A stretch of 29,981 nucleotides of DNA, taken from positions 1 to 29,981 of the forward strand of contig DXXK01000042.1 of the NCBI GenBank assembly GCA_019416425.1. Direction: 5' to 3'. The translations under genes were made by a program, and so were the position numbers. Below are positions 8,187 through 18,000 of the stretch, piece by piece; the first letter of the stretch is position 1; each line of letters opens with the position of its first letter. The stretch comes from Bacteroidales bacterium (GTDB lineage: Bacteria; Bacteroidota; Bacteroidia; Bacteroidales; Muribaculaceae). Under the pieces are notes generated by a model that was not told the origin of the DNA, made no database searches, and worked only from the letters and a program-made list of their open reading frames with translations.

Positions 8187-10766
8187 TTATTTGCGGCGGG
8201 GAGCGGCGGTTACGGCCACTGCCTCCGTATATCCGAGTTTAACATTGTCGAGAGTCAGGACTGAACCGACGGCATAAGCCTTATATTCATTGGCAGGTAT
8301 ATTATTATTTATTCCATTATGGCCACTGATATTGAGACTTGATCCACCAGGTACATTTAATGCGGGCTCAGTGTCGTCCCTCATTGAGCGGAACCGCACG
8401 TATAGCTTGGACGCCTTTTTGCCAAACGGATAATTCGAAATCCTTAAGGTGCGTGTCTGCATATCGGGAGACGCCGAGAGATACTCCGTCTTCGATGCGA
8501 TAACATTATTATCATTATCGAGCACTATCAGGTCTGCCTGTGCCTGATGCCCGTCTTTCGGGGAATATTTATAGTCGAACGTCATGCTCATGGGACGGGA
8601 ACTGAAAGGCACTCCGTTCTCACGATGTGCTGTTCCATCAAAACTATAGGATCCCAAGAACAGGACACCTTCGGATATCTCCAGATTTTGAGGATATTTA
8701 CCGCTATAAGTTTTAAAACCTCCCTCATCTCTTTCGGGTAGAGTTCCATTATGATGGTAGCCGACAGTACGCACCACACAAACACCGTTATCAAGGTATG
8801 TTGACGGTTCTACAAACCATGTATTCAATGGATTGGATCCTGGATAAGCTGTTTTGGCGTTCAGAGTCGCCCATCCTGCCGGCGCGTAGCGGTCAATTGT
8901 TGTTCTCCACTGGTATGTTGCTAATGATGTACCAAAGGTACCGCCGGTATGTATGTTGCTGAAGTAAATGTGATCACCATTCTCGGAGAAATCACCGTTC
9001 GGCACATCCGCCTCGGCTTCAGTAACGAAAGAGGGAACAGGCTTCTCGAAACTGTCGTTGAGCTTGAGAGTATATCCACTGTGGGTAGTCGCAGCGTTCA
9101 GGCCCTTGACGGTGATCAGGCCATTCGTGACATCACGGCTGATGTTGGCAGGCGTAACCGTGGTGTTGCCATTATATACACTCAGATTAGAGGTCAGGAA
9201 TTCTTTCATCTCGGCATTCTCAGTCGCGATCTTGAACACAGCGAAACGAGCGAAAGCGTCTACCAACGTTTCATAAACGGGACCGTTCACCGCGACCGCG
9301 GTCTCCGCCATTTTCCTGCCATACGCACTCTTGACAGGCACAGTGGCCTTGGTGGCCTCCGGAACACTCAGGGTATAGGTATAGGCGTAAGGCAGCTCGC
9401 CCGAAGGCGTTCCGACAGCGACTGTATAGGAGACCTCCGCATTGTTTACAGTGAACTTGATGCGGTTCTTGAGCTGAACCGAATTGGTGTTGACCGTTAC
9501 CTTGACCTCCTTGGCCATATAGTCGATGCTTCCGGCACTGGCAAGGGTGTACTTCGTCTCTGTCACTTTCGCCGTGAGGACAACCGCATTCTCGACGGTC
9601 TGTGTGGAAAGGCGTCCCAGCGCATCCACCACCTCGACCCGGATATTGTACTCCCCCTCGGGAAGGTTGCCCAGGAAGTCCTTGACATTCACCACCGCCA
9701 TCTTGTCGGGGTTGCGGAACAGTCCGTGGACCCTCACGCCCTCGTTGGCCAGCAGACCCTGAGTTGCGGCGTCGGCATTGAGCAGATTCACGCTGTTGCC
9801 GAACGCAGGCGCGTAGGATGCATTGGAGGTGCTGGACACCTTCAGGTTCACTTCCTGGAAACCACCGAAAGCGTAGAGGTCGAACTGAGGACTTACAGAC
9901 AGCTCATCGTACTGCATCAGTTCGATGGGAGTGCCGACAGTGAAGTTTGTGGCGCGGACCTCGGGAGCCGGTGAGGTGAACAGCTCGTCGCCAAGCGATA
10001 TGGTGATGGTCTCGGCAGTGACATTCTCCTCGAACGTCACAGTCAGCGCGGCGTCGCCCTTGTGGATGTCTCCGGTCACGTTCACGGTAATCAGATAGTT
10101 CTTACGGGACTCGGCCTTGAATTTGGCGGGACGGACCTGTATGGAGCCTCCCTGACCGTCCAGGAGTGTCATTATCAGCTCCGTGTCACCCTCTCCGCTG
10201 GGGTCTATAAAAGCCGGACGACTTTCACCCTGCGGGAAAACCACCAGATCGGAAGCATGGTTAGGAGTCTGTATGGCGGCGCTGTATGAAGAGAAAGCAG
10301 CCAGGAACTCATCGGTATAACGCATGGTCACCATGGCATTGGCCAGGGTGGCGGTCACGTTGACCGTAGTGGTGGTACCGGGAGACACGTGCAATGAGTT
10401 GTTGCCTTTGAAACAGGGACGCTCGAAGCCCTGGACGTTCATGTCGCCGTAGACCGCCTCGATGGTGTAGTCACCGATGGGAAATCCCTCTTCCTTGTTG
10501 AAACCCTCCAGCGAGGACCATTCCTTGTCGTAACTCTTGTCGCTCTTGGAAAGTCGGATTCCGAAGGCGTTGGCATCCGGTACAATGGGGCAATTGGTGT
10601 CGTCGGCACGCGTGCTGTGACGCATCAGCCGGGCATCGGACTCCAGGTTCAGCGCGATGCCCCCCATGTCGTCCGAGCCACTCCAGGGATTGTCGTCGCT
10701 GCAGCTCGTCAGGCCAAGGCCCGGTAGCAGTGCCAACAGAAGAAGCCCTTGTTGATACTTTTTCAT
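8187..10766 (-). CDS. DUF4493 + PCMD-like lipoprotein, first gene of the operon
   Basis: 859-aa lipoprotein. Lipobox GLTSC places the lipidated residue at C22, and the following SDDN fits the acidic lipoprotein export signal used for surface display in Bacteroidetes. Residues about 30-250 resemble DUF4493 (PIGDYTIEAVYGD, ERPCFKG). The middle (about 265-585) holds Ig-like or cadherin-like beta modules. The C-terminal 590-850 begins NGDFSENGDHIYF and resembles a divergent PCMD domain (LGSYSFDG, SMTFDYKYSPKDG). It is the promoter-proximal member of the eight-gene unit, and its start codon overlaps the stop of a 34-codon upstream ORF (ATGA). Function unknown; probably the main surface-exposed component. 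Confidence 0.85.
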   Translation of the reverse strand: MKKYQQGLLLLALLPGLGLTSCSDDNPWSGSDDMGGIALNLESDARLMRHSTRADDTNCPIVPDANAFGIRLSKSDKSYDKEWSSLEGFNKEEGFPIGDYTIEAVYGDMNVQGFERPCFKGNNSLHVSPGTTTTVNVTATLANAMVTMRYTDEFLAAFSSYSAAIQTPNHASDLVVFPQGESRPAFIDPSGEGDTELIMTLLDGQGGSIQVRPAKFKAESRKNYLITVNVTGDIHKGDAALTVTFEENVTAETITISLGDELFTSPAPEVRATNFTVGTPIELMQYDELSVSPQFDLYAFGGFQEVNLKVSSTSNASYAPAFGNSVNLLNADAATQGLLANEGVRVHGLFRNPDKMAVVNVKDFLGNLPEGEYNIRVEVVDALGRLSTQTVENAVVLTAKVTETKYTLASAGSIDYMAKEVKVTVNTNSVQLKNRIKFTVNNAEVSYTVAVGTPSGELPYAYTYTLSVPEATKATVPVKSAYGRKMAETAVAVNGPVYETLVDAFARFAVFKIATENAEMKEFLTSNLSVYNGNTTVTPANISRDVTNGLITVKGLNAATTHSGYTLKLNDSFEKPVPSFVTEAEADVPNGDFSENGDHIYFSNIHTGGTFGTSLATYQWRTTIDRYAPAGWATLNAKTAYPGSNPLNTWFVEPSTYLDNGVCVVRTVGYHHNGTLPERDEGGFKTYSGKYPQNLEISEGVLFLGSYSFDGTAHRENGVPFSSRPMSMTFDYKYSPKDGHQAQADLIVLDNDNNVIASKTEYLSASPDMQTRTLRISNYPFGKKASKLYVRFRSMRDDTEPALNVPGGSSLNISGHNGINNNIPANEYKAYAVGSVLTLDNVKLGYTEAVAVTAAPRRK

Positions 10767-10867
10767 ATTCCTCTAAATTGTTTTGTTGTTTCGCTTTTAA
10801 AGTCGTCAGGACAGTGCATCCACAAATCAGGGACAATCTCTGACCAATCTTTGAAATATTCACGCAT
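10763..10867 (-). CDS. 34-codon upstream ORF coupled to the lipoprotein operon
   Basis: An ATG-initiated ORF of 34 codons (begins MREYFKDWSEIVPDLWMH, ends QFRGI) lies between the candidate promoter and the first lipoprotein gene. Its TGA overlaps the downstream ATG in the ATGA arrangement also seen elsewhere in this operon. The peptide is hydrophilic, with two tryptophans (W8, W16) and one cysteine. There is no signal sequence and no recognised family. The overlap favours a translated, coupling leader peptide, but an ORF of this length can arise by chance. Confidence 0.4.
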   Translation of the reverse strand: MREYFKDWSEIVPDLWMHCPDDFKSETTKQFRGI

Positions 10868-11076
10868 AATTACGTTCTATATATTGACGGCCGATACGGC
10901 CTGCCGCACACAGGGACTATTCGCGCGTGAAAATTCAGATGCGAAGTTAATATTTTTATTCTGAATTTTAATTATATTAACGTTAATCGTGTTTACAATT
11001 GTCCCAATTAAACCAAAATTTCAAATACAAGCCAGAAACTAAATCAAGAACATAATTCCAATTTGACCAATTAAGA
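10767..11076. other. Divergent intergenic region with inverted repeats
   Basis: About 310 bases separate the divergent lipoprotein operon (minus) and the DUF4923 gene (plus). Besides the upstream ORF and -7 element listed separately, it holds an AT-rich core with an inverted repeat GTTAATA (10946-10952) / TATTAAC (10975-10981) and an overlapping palindrome TTAACGTTAA (10977-10986). These straddle the candidate minus-strand promoter and could be an operator. A weak plus-strand -7-like sequence, TACAATTG (10994-11001), is the best promoter candidate I can find for the DUF4923 gene. No RNA gene was seen. Confidence 0.5.
10942..10949 (-). promoter_or_regulatory. Candidate -7 element of the envelope operon promoter
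   Basis: The minus strand reads TAACTTCG followed by CA, one base from the Bacteroidetes -7 consensus TAnnTTTG. A matching -33 TTTG is not evident in the AT-rich stretch upstream. The predicted transcript would have a leader of about 170 bases, containing the small hairpin GGCCG-TAT-CGGCC (10889-10901) and the 34-codon ORF. Confidence 0.42.
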
Positions 11077-12015
11077 ATGAAAACAATCAAAACCATCGCC
11101 GTGGCGTTGCTTGTGACGCTGATGAGCGTCAATACTGCCGGGGCCCAAGGGCCGGGCGACATTTTCGGGGCCTTGGGCAACATGATCGGTGGCAACCGCC
11201 AGACGGAGAATAACCAGGGGAACCAGGACAGCAAAGGCAGTGACAACGGCGGCGGCAACATCCTGACCAACCTGCTGGAAGGAGTGTTCAGCAGCAGCAA
11301 CATCACCGTCCAGGACATGGCCGGAGTCTGGACCAGCAACGGTCCGGCGATATGCTTCCAGTCAGACAACTTCCTGAAGAAGGCCGGAGGCACGGCGGCG
11401 GCATCTTACGTCGAGAGCAAACTCGCTCCCTATTACACCAAGCTGGGCCTGAACGGCACTGTCATAACGGTCAACACCGACGGAACATTCTCGATGAAAA
11501 CCAAGATGTTGACCCTTACGGGCAACATCACCCCGGTCGAAGGACAGAAAGGAGTGTTCAACTTCAATTTCACCGCCCTGGGCATGCAGTTAGCTTCGGT
11601 ACCGACCTATGTCGAGAAGACATCCAAGACTCAGAACATCATGTTCGACGCCACCAAACTGGTGAAACTGCTGTCGGCAATCTCAAAAGTTGTGAACATC
11701 CAGTCACTCAACGCCATCACGAAGATCCTGGAGATGTACGACGGTCTTTGCATCGGATTCCGCACCGAGAAAACAGGCACTGTACAGGGCGAGACCAACG
11801 GCAACAGCGGCACCGGCCTCGGCTCCTTGTTCCCCTGGGGTTCAAATCAGGACAACGGTTCCAATCAGACCAATTCCAACACCAACCCTGATTCCGTTTC
11901 CGGTTCCAATGTGAACAACGACCCTGTTCCCACCGACAACAACAGCCAGCAGGGCGATGTCCAGAAGGGCCTGAACCAGCTTCGCGACATCCTGAACGGC
12001 CGCAACAAGAAGTAA
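11077..12015 (+). CDS. DUF4923-family secreted protein
   Basis: 312 aa. Signal peptide 1-23 (cleavage after AGA, before Q24), a Gly/Asn-rich low-complexity segment (about 35-60), then the DUF4923 core (about 70-235), recognised by WTSNGPAICFQSDNFLKKAGG, ASYVESKLAPYYTKLGL and the lipocalin-like strands GTFSMKTKMLTLTGNI and NFNFTALGM. It ends in a Ser/Asn/Asp-rich tail (about 245-295) and a short amphipathic helix. The family is common and single-copy in Bacteroidales and has no known function that I can state. There is no lipobox, so the protein is probably periplasmic. It is transcribed alone, with a terminator 33 bases after the stop. Confidence 0.9.
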   Translation: MKTIKTIAVALLVTLMSVNTAGAQGPGDIFGALGNMIGGNRQTENNQGNQDSKGSDNGGGNILTNLLEGVFSSSNITVQDMAGVWTSNGPAICFQSDNFLKKAGGTAAASYVESKLAPYYTKLGLNGTVITVNTDGTFSMKTKMLTLTGNITPVEGQKGVFNFNFTALGMQLASVPTYVEKTSKTQNIMFDATKLVKLLSAISKVVNIQSLNAITKILEMYDGLCIGFRTEKTGTVQGETNGNSGTGLGSLFPWGSNQDNGSNQTNSNTNPDSVSGSNVNNDPVPTDNNSQQGDVQKGLNQLRDILNGRNKK

Positions 12016-12048
12016 ATCCTCTCCCAGCCGCATTCATCGAACAAAACA

Positions 12049-12076
12049 GAGGCTGTGTCGTAATCGACACAGCCTC
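12049..12076. terminator. Bidirectional terminator between convergent genes
   Basis: A perfect 12-bp stem, GAGGCTGTGTCG / CGACACAGCCTC, with the four-base loop TAAT lies between the stops of the convergent DUF4923 gene and the giant secreted-protein gene. T-rich stretches follow on both strands (CTTCATTATT on plus, TGTTTTGTT on minus), so it can serve both transcripts. Confidence 0.9.
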
Positions 12077-12097
12077 CTTCATTATTAAAAAATCAGC

Positions 12098-15000
12098 TCA
12101 ACGCAGCAGAATGCGGTGGTTACTCTCATTGCCGGCTGTTTTTACTCTGACGATGAGGATACCGGAGGGAAGACGGTCACGGCCAATTACCGAATTGCCG
12201 TTCAGACCGGATGCTTCATAAACATGCATACCGTCGGCTGAGTAGATATCCACGCTGTAACCGGTGCTTCCCGTGTTGACGCATACGGCATTGGCCGAAA
12301 CGGATACCTTCACGTCGCTGGAGTCAGTATCGGCTCCGTCAATACCTGAACCTAAGTCCTTGGTCAGGGTCATGTCCAGATACTGGGTGCGTCCCTTCTG
12401 ACGCATGCTTACCACGGCAGTAACCGTGGGATCAGCATCCACCGCATTGACGGGCACCGGATCAAGGTAAAGCCTGCCGTTATCAACTCGTACCGTATAA
12501 ACCTCGGCGCCGGAAGTCTGCTTGACACTGTATTCAGTGCGGGTGCCGTCGGCATCGATATCGAAATGATTGCTCAGATCCACACCATCTTCCGGAACTG
12601 CCAGTACCCTGGCCTCCGCGTCAGGTTCCGTACCGAAATTCTCGATACACAGATATGTCGGCGTATTTATGCCGTAGGTTCCCGTGTCCGAGCTCTCGAA
12701 ATTGAACGTGATCGACTGTATCTTGCCGAAACGTGACAGATCCACATACTCCCAATCCTTCAGGATATAATGCTCGGACGGTGTCTCGTCGCGCATATCG
12801 GCAAGATATATCAGATCCTTATTGGTCGTGCCCTCGGCAGTCGTGATACGTGCCGTCAGCTTGAACCAGTCGCCCTTCTCGAATTTTTTGGCGAAACCGT
12901 CTCCATTCTCCATCGAATTGACCGCATAGGCGGAATTATTAACATAGAATCCGGGAATAACCGCTCCACCGGCATAACCAACAGGGACTATAGTCTTACC
13001 CTGTGGATAAGCAACCGCGAAGTTCGCGGAATCGTAGCCGCCGCCGTTGGCACTGTGGAACTGATCATCCAAATCCGCGAAGTCAGCGGAGGTCTCATTG
13101 GAAAGGGTATATCCATACCAGAAATCGTACTCCGGCATGCCACCGTTGTAGAACGCGAATGAACCGGAATAGAACATACCGTCCTCCTCGGGCATGATAT
13201 GGGTCTCTGACTCCAGATAGTTGTCATCGAATGTAGCGACAACAAGCGGAGTCAGCTCAGGAACATTCTCCGGCTCAACCGCAACGCGGCCCATAGCTTT
13301 CTGGCCGTCGGCGGAAGTCACCTTCAGTGTATAGTAGGCCGGAAGCGTTACGGTCACATCGGCGGTCTCGGAGGTCGCGATCCGCACGCCATCCTGTCCC
13401 GACCATTCATATTCATAAGGTTCATCACCACCGGCAACCATACCCTGCAGGGTGTATGTCTCGCCGTAGGTCACGGCAACCGGCTCATTGTCGAAATCCA
13501 CGGTGAGCGGCTCTATGTGATGCAGGGTGGTGAACTCCTCGGTCGCGGCTACCTCACTCTGTATACCTGCACCGCTGACGGCCAGGAACCATGCCTTATA
13601 GCCGGTCTGCGGAGTCAATCCCGTGAAATTCCATGTATACTCGGTGTTTGCCTGGACCTCCACGCCCTTAGTGGCCAGGAGTTCCCCGGCGGTCGGTTCC
13701 GCAACCTCCCCCTCGGCAGTAACCTCCTTGACAATGGCATACAGAGTGGCGCCCATACTCCACTTGGTGGCGACGGCAACAGAGGTCTCGGCCGGAGTCC
13801 CTACCTTTGGATAGCCTTCGTTCAGGACAGGGGCATCGGTCGACGGCGTTGAGTATTCGTAAGCTCCGATTGTGGGATGACAGGCGTCACGGACATTACC
13901 GTCTCGGTCAACGGTCACATAGTCCAGCGGTGTCCCGGCATTCAGGCATCCGGCCTCGGCAGGATGGGAATCGGTAGCGCTCAGGAACGCGACATTTTCG
14001 TAGAGATTGGTCTCGTTACCTGCCAGGACGTTGAAGTCCTCGGCATCCAGGACGGTCTTGTCGTTCTTGCAGACATGGCCGTTGGGACTGTAGAACACAT
14101 TGCCCCTGAACTCGTACCCCTGCGCGTCTGTATCGTTCCAGAAATAGACCGGATACGAAGCGTCGTTGGTACATGTTGTACTGAAGATATTGCTGATGAA
14201 CCTGTTGTTCTTCGGGACGAAACTGCCTGAGGTAGCAAATAGGTACACAGCCATACCGCTTGCACGGAAGGTATTGTAGGCAATCTCCATTCCCTCGCAG
14301 TCGTTGCTGATCTGGAGGGCACGGCAACCGTAGGACGGCGAGCCGATAATCACTACCTCGTTGTTAAACACACGGAACGGACTTGCCTCCGTGCCTGTAC
14401 ATTCAGTACGGAAGTAGAGGTTGTTGGTATCGATAGTGCTTCCTTCATTGCCGGAGACTATACGGTTGCCGGAAATCTCGCCGCCCTCCACTCTGTAGAA
14501 GTCAGTGGCATAGTAACCCTTGACCGGCGATGTCTCGATGATTGTATTGTCGCAAACCTGCACCTGACGCGCGGAAGAGACGTAAATGCCTTTGCTGCCT
14601 ATGCCTTCCAGGGTGTTGTGCAGAATACGGTAGTTGCGGTCCTGGGGCCACGCAACGATGCCGTTGCTGGCCAGGTACAGTCCGATGCGGCCACCTGCGA
14701 AATGGCAGTCCTTGACGGTAAAGTTGTCGTTGTACTGACCAGCCTCGCTTGTGGAGGAATAAGTGCGCACCAGGCAGATGCCTGTATAGCCTGACGTCAC
14801 CTTGTCGGCGGTCACGTCCAGGTTCAGCAGACTCACGTCATGGCTGCCCTTGCCTACATATACCACATTTTCGAACGAGGCGGAGCCGACCTGTACGCTG
14901 AGGTTCTCGACATTCACATAAGGTGTTGCCACGATCTTCAGTGCAGCCTCCTTGTCGGAATATGTATATTTACCTGCAATCACCACATCGGCGCGGTTGC

Positions 15001-18000
15001 CGCTCTTGGAACGGATCGTCAGGGTGTTCTCCGTGGAGGTTCCCTTGATGTTCTCAACTGTTACATTCTCGGCATAGGTCCCGTTCTCGACCTCGAATAC
15101 CACAGGTCCTTCCAGACCCGAGGCCAGGGAAGCCATGGCGTCCTTGAATGTCGGGAAGTCAGCGCTATCGGAGGTTCCGATTGTGAATGTGCCGCTTACT
15201 CCTCGCTGCAACATGATCTCGACTGCTGCCGATGTCTGCGCCGGAGTCTGAGGCTGTCCGTTGAAATCAAGTCCTGCGAAGGATGCCTTGACAATATTGC
15301 CTACGGTGGCGGCATTGTCCAGGTCAGCGGTCAGGAAGAAATGGTAGACACCGTTATCGCCGGTGGAGAGCTCAGCGTCGAACGTCACGTCCTGACCGGG
15401 ATTCTCCATGGTTGCAAGCAGCGTCGCCTGACCGGGCGAGAATACAGCCTCATGCGCAGTATAATAGAGGTGAAGGGCCTTGATGTCGGCAGGGTTGGTG
15501 GTGCCGGCAGTGCTGAACCTCAGGTTACCGATCTTGGAGGCATCCTTGTCGCCGGAAATGACGGCGGCGATATCCAGCAACGGAAGGTTGCCGGCGCCAC
15601 GTGCCACATTACCCGAACTGAGTGCGGAGGCCGTGGTGCTGTCGAGAGCGTAAGGCACCTTCTCATGCAGTCCAAGCTCGAGGGCAAAGCCTTTGAGGGT
15701 TGTGCCGGTAGGACCCTCCACTACAACCGTAAGGGCGCCGTCCTCGGCCTTGGAGGTCAGTGATTGCGGCCCTGAAGTGGCGCTGTATCCGGTGACCTTG
15801 CCCAGAATATTGGCTTTGTCGGGAGTGCGGCCGCTGTAGATGTACATATGGCCGTTGCCGATTGAGAATTCCTTGGCGTCGATGGTCACCGAATGGCCTT
15901 CACGCGCAGGAACAAACACATAGGTGGCCTTGATTCTGCTGGAGATGTTGCCATCCTTGCCGCCGTCGTCGTAGAACATCTTGTTCCCCGAAACGGTAAC
16001 TGTATGTTCGCCCTGCTCGCAGATCAGCATGTCCTTGATGACACGGCCGCCCTCGGGCTTGCAGTTCTCGAATGAGTCTACTTTGCCGTCGGCATCCTCG
16101 ACCGACAGCAGACCGGCAGATATCTGAGTCTCAGGCTCGGCGTCATCGGCGACATCGATCTTTACAAAGAAGTAGTTCTTGCCTTCACGAAGTTCATACT
16201 CTCCGGCAATTGCCGTGGTTGCGGCAGGAGTCTCGTTCCTGCCGAACAGCGTGGCCGACGCGCCGTCGGCCTGGGTGGAGGCATATACCTCCACGGCCGA
16301 GAGGGCCTGGGGGTTCTCCAGCGACAGATTTATCTTCTTGAGTTTCTTGACGCTCAGGGTGCCCTCGGTCATCAGGGTGAAGTCCAGAATAGGCTGAGCC
16401 TGGGCGGCAACTGCGAGTTCGGAACTGTTGGGCAACGAAGCCTCGGCACCGATGATGGTCATGTCATGGTTCCGGAACTCCTTGACAACAGCATCCCATC
16501 CTTTCTTGGTATAGGAAGAGTATGTCGTGTTGGGATTGAACTTGACGGTCATGGATCCGTCGGCTGCCGTCGAACGGAGTGTGGCTCCGGGGCCGGCGGA
16601 GGCCTTTGCATCGCTGTCTACCTTCCACAGCAGGTTGTTCTCGTCACAGCTGTCGCCGCTGTAGATCTCGAATACCGACTTGGTGCCATAAGAGGAAGAA
16701 GCGTACTGCACCTCGAACGAGTTGAAATCCATCTGGATGACATATCCCTGGCTCACGGGCTTGAAGGTTGTGATCTGGTCAATCTCGCCCGTATTGTATT
16801 TACCGGGGCTTGAGGGATTGGGTGTGGACTGGAACGCCCAGTCACCATTTACATTGACGGTAAACGCACCTTCCTGCGAAAGCCATAGATTCTTGACCTC
16901 CAGCTCATTGACGGCGTCAGCAGTCTGCTCTGTACCTCCTATATTCACCGAAGTCATGCCGAGACTTACCTTCTCGCCGTTTACAAGGTTGTCGGCCATG
17001 TCGGCGGCCAACACGAACAGGTTGTGTCCTTCGGCCAGCTCTCGGTTGGCTTCAATCTTGAACTGCGCTGCTGTGGGAGCAACCGTAGCCACCTTGACAC
17101 GTGCAGGGGTTTCCGTGGTATTGTCAATGGCATAAAGGCTGACTTCCTTGAAGCCAGCCGGATTGGCGGCAGTCAGGGATACGTTACCCAGCGCAAGGGG
17201 ATTCGAATTGTTGTCGGTCTGAACATCGATGGTCAGCATATCCACGCCTTTCTGCAGGGACGAGACTGTGGATGAGTAGTCCGACTGTGAAGCGGATACA
17301 CCACTGAGCGTCATGTTTCCCGGAGTGTATTCGGAAACCACTGCTTCCCAACCATCGGCGGGAACGCCTGTGGTACTTTTGAGCGTAACTGTCATCGAAC
17401 CGTCGGAAGCTGTCGATTTGACAAAACGTGCCGTTTTCAGCAGGGTTGCTATGAGGTTGTCCTCGTTTGCCTCACTACCATTGTAGAATTTGAATACGTC
17501 GTTCAGACCTGTGCTGGAGGTATTGAAGATGGCGAGTTTGGTGACATCCACCTTGATGGCGTTGCCGGGAGTGGATGGTACAAAAGTCACGGAACCCTCG
17601 AACTTATCCGAAATCTTGCCGTCCTTGCCACCGTCGTCATAGAATTCGGTGGCTTCCGAGATGGTATAGACTGCAGGAACGGACGCGATACGCACCTCAT
17701 TCCTGACCGGTATGCATTGGCCTGTAGACGATACGGGCGTACGGGTTGCATTGTCTACCACCAGGCTGGAGATGATGATGTCGGCCAGTTCGCCGATAGC
17801 ATTGGGCGCGAGGTCGGCTACGACATAGAAATTGTTCTTGCCACCTTTCAAAGTATAATCCGAAACCTTGAGTTGGTTTCCGCTGATGGTGGCTACAAGA
17901 TTGTCATCGTTGATGACCGAGGACTCGTACAGGCGTAGGTTGGAAACCTTGTCCGCTATACCCTGGAGTGCGGAGCAATCCAAAGTCATATCGTTAAGCT

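Noticed and set aside
10471..10863. 130-codon minus-strand ORF overlapping the start of the first lipoprotein gene
   Set aside because: Runs out of frame through the lipoprotein coding region and has no motif. The shorter ORF ending at the ATGA overlap is the better candidate.
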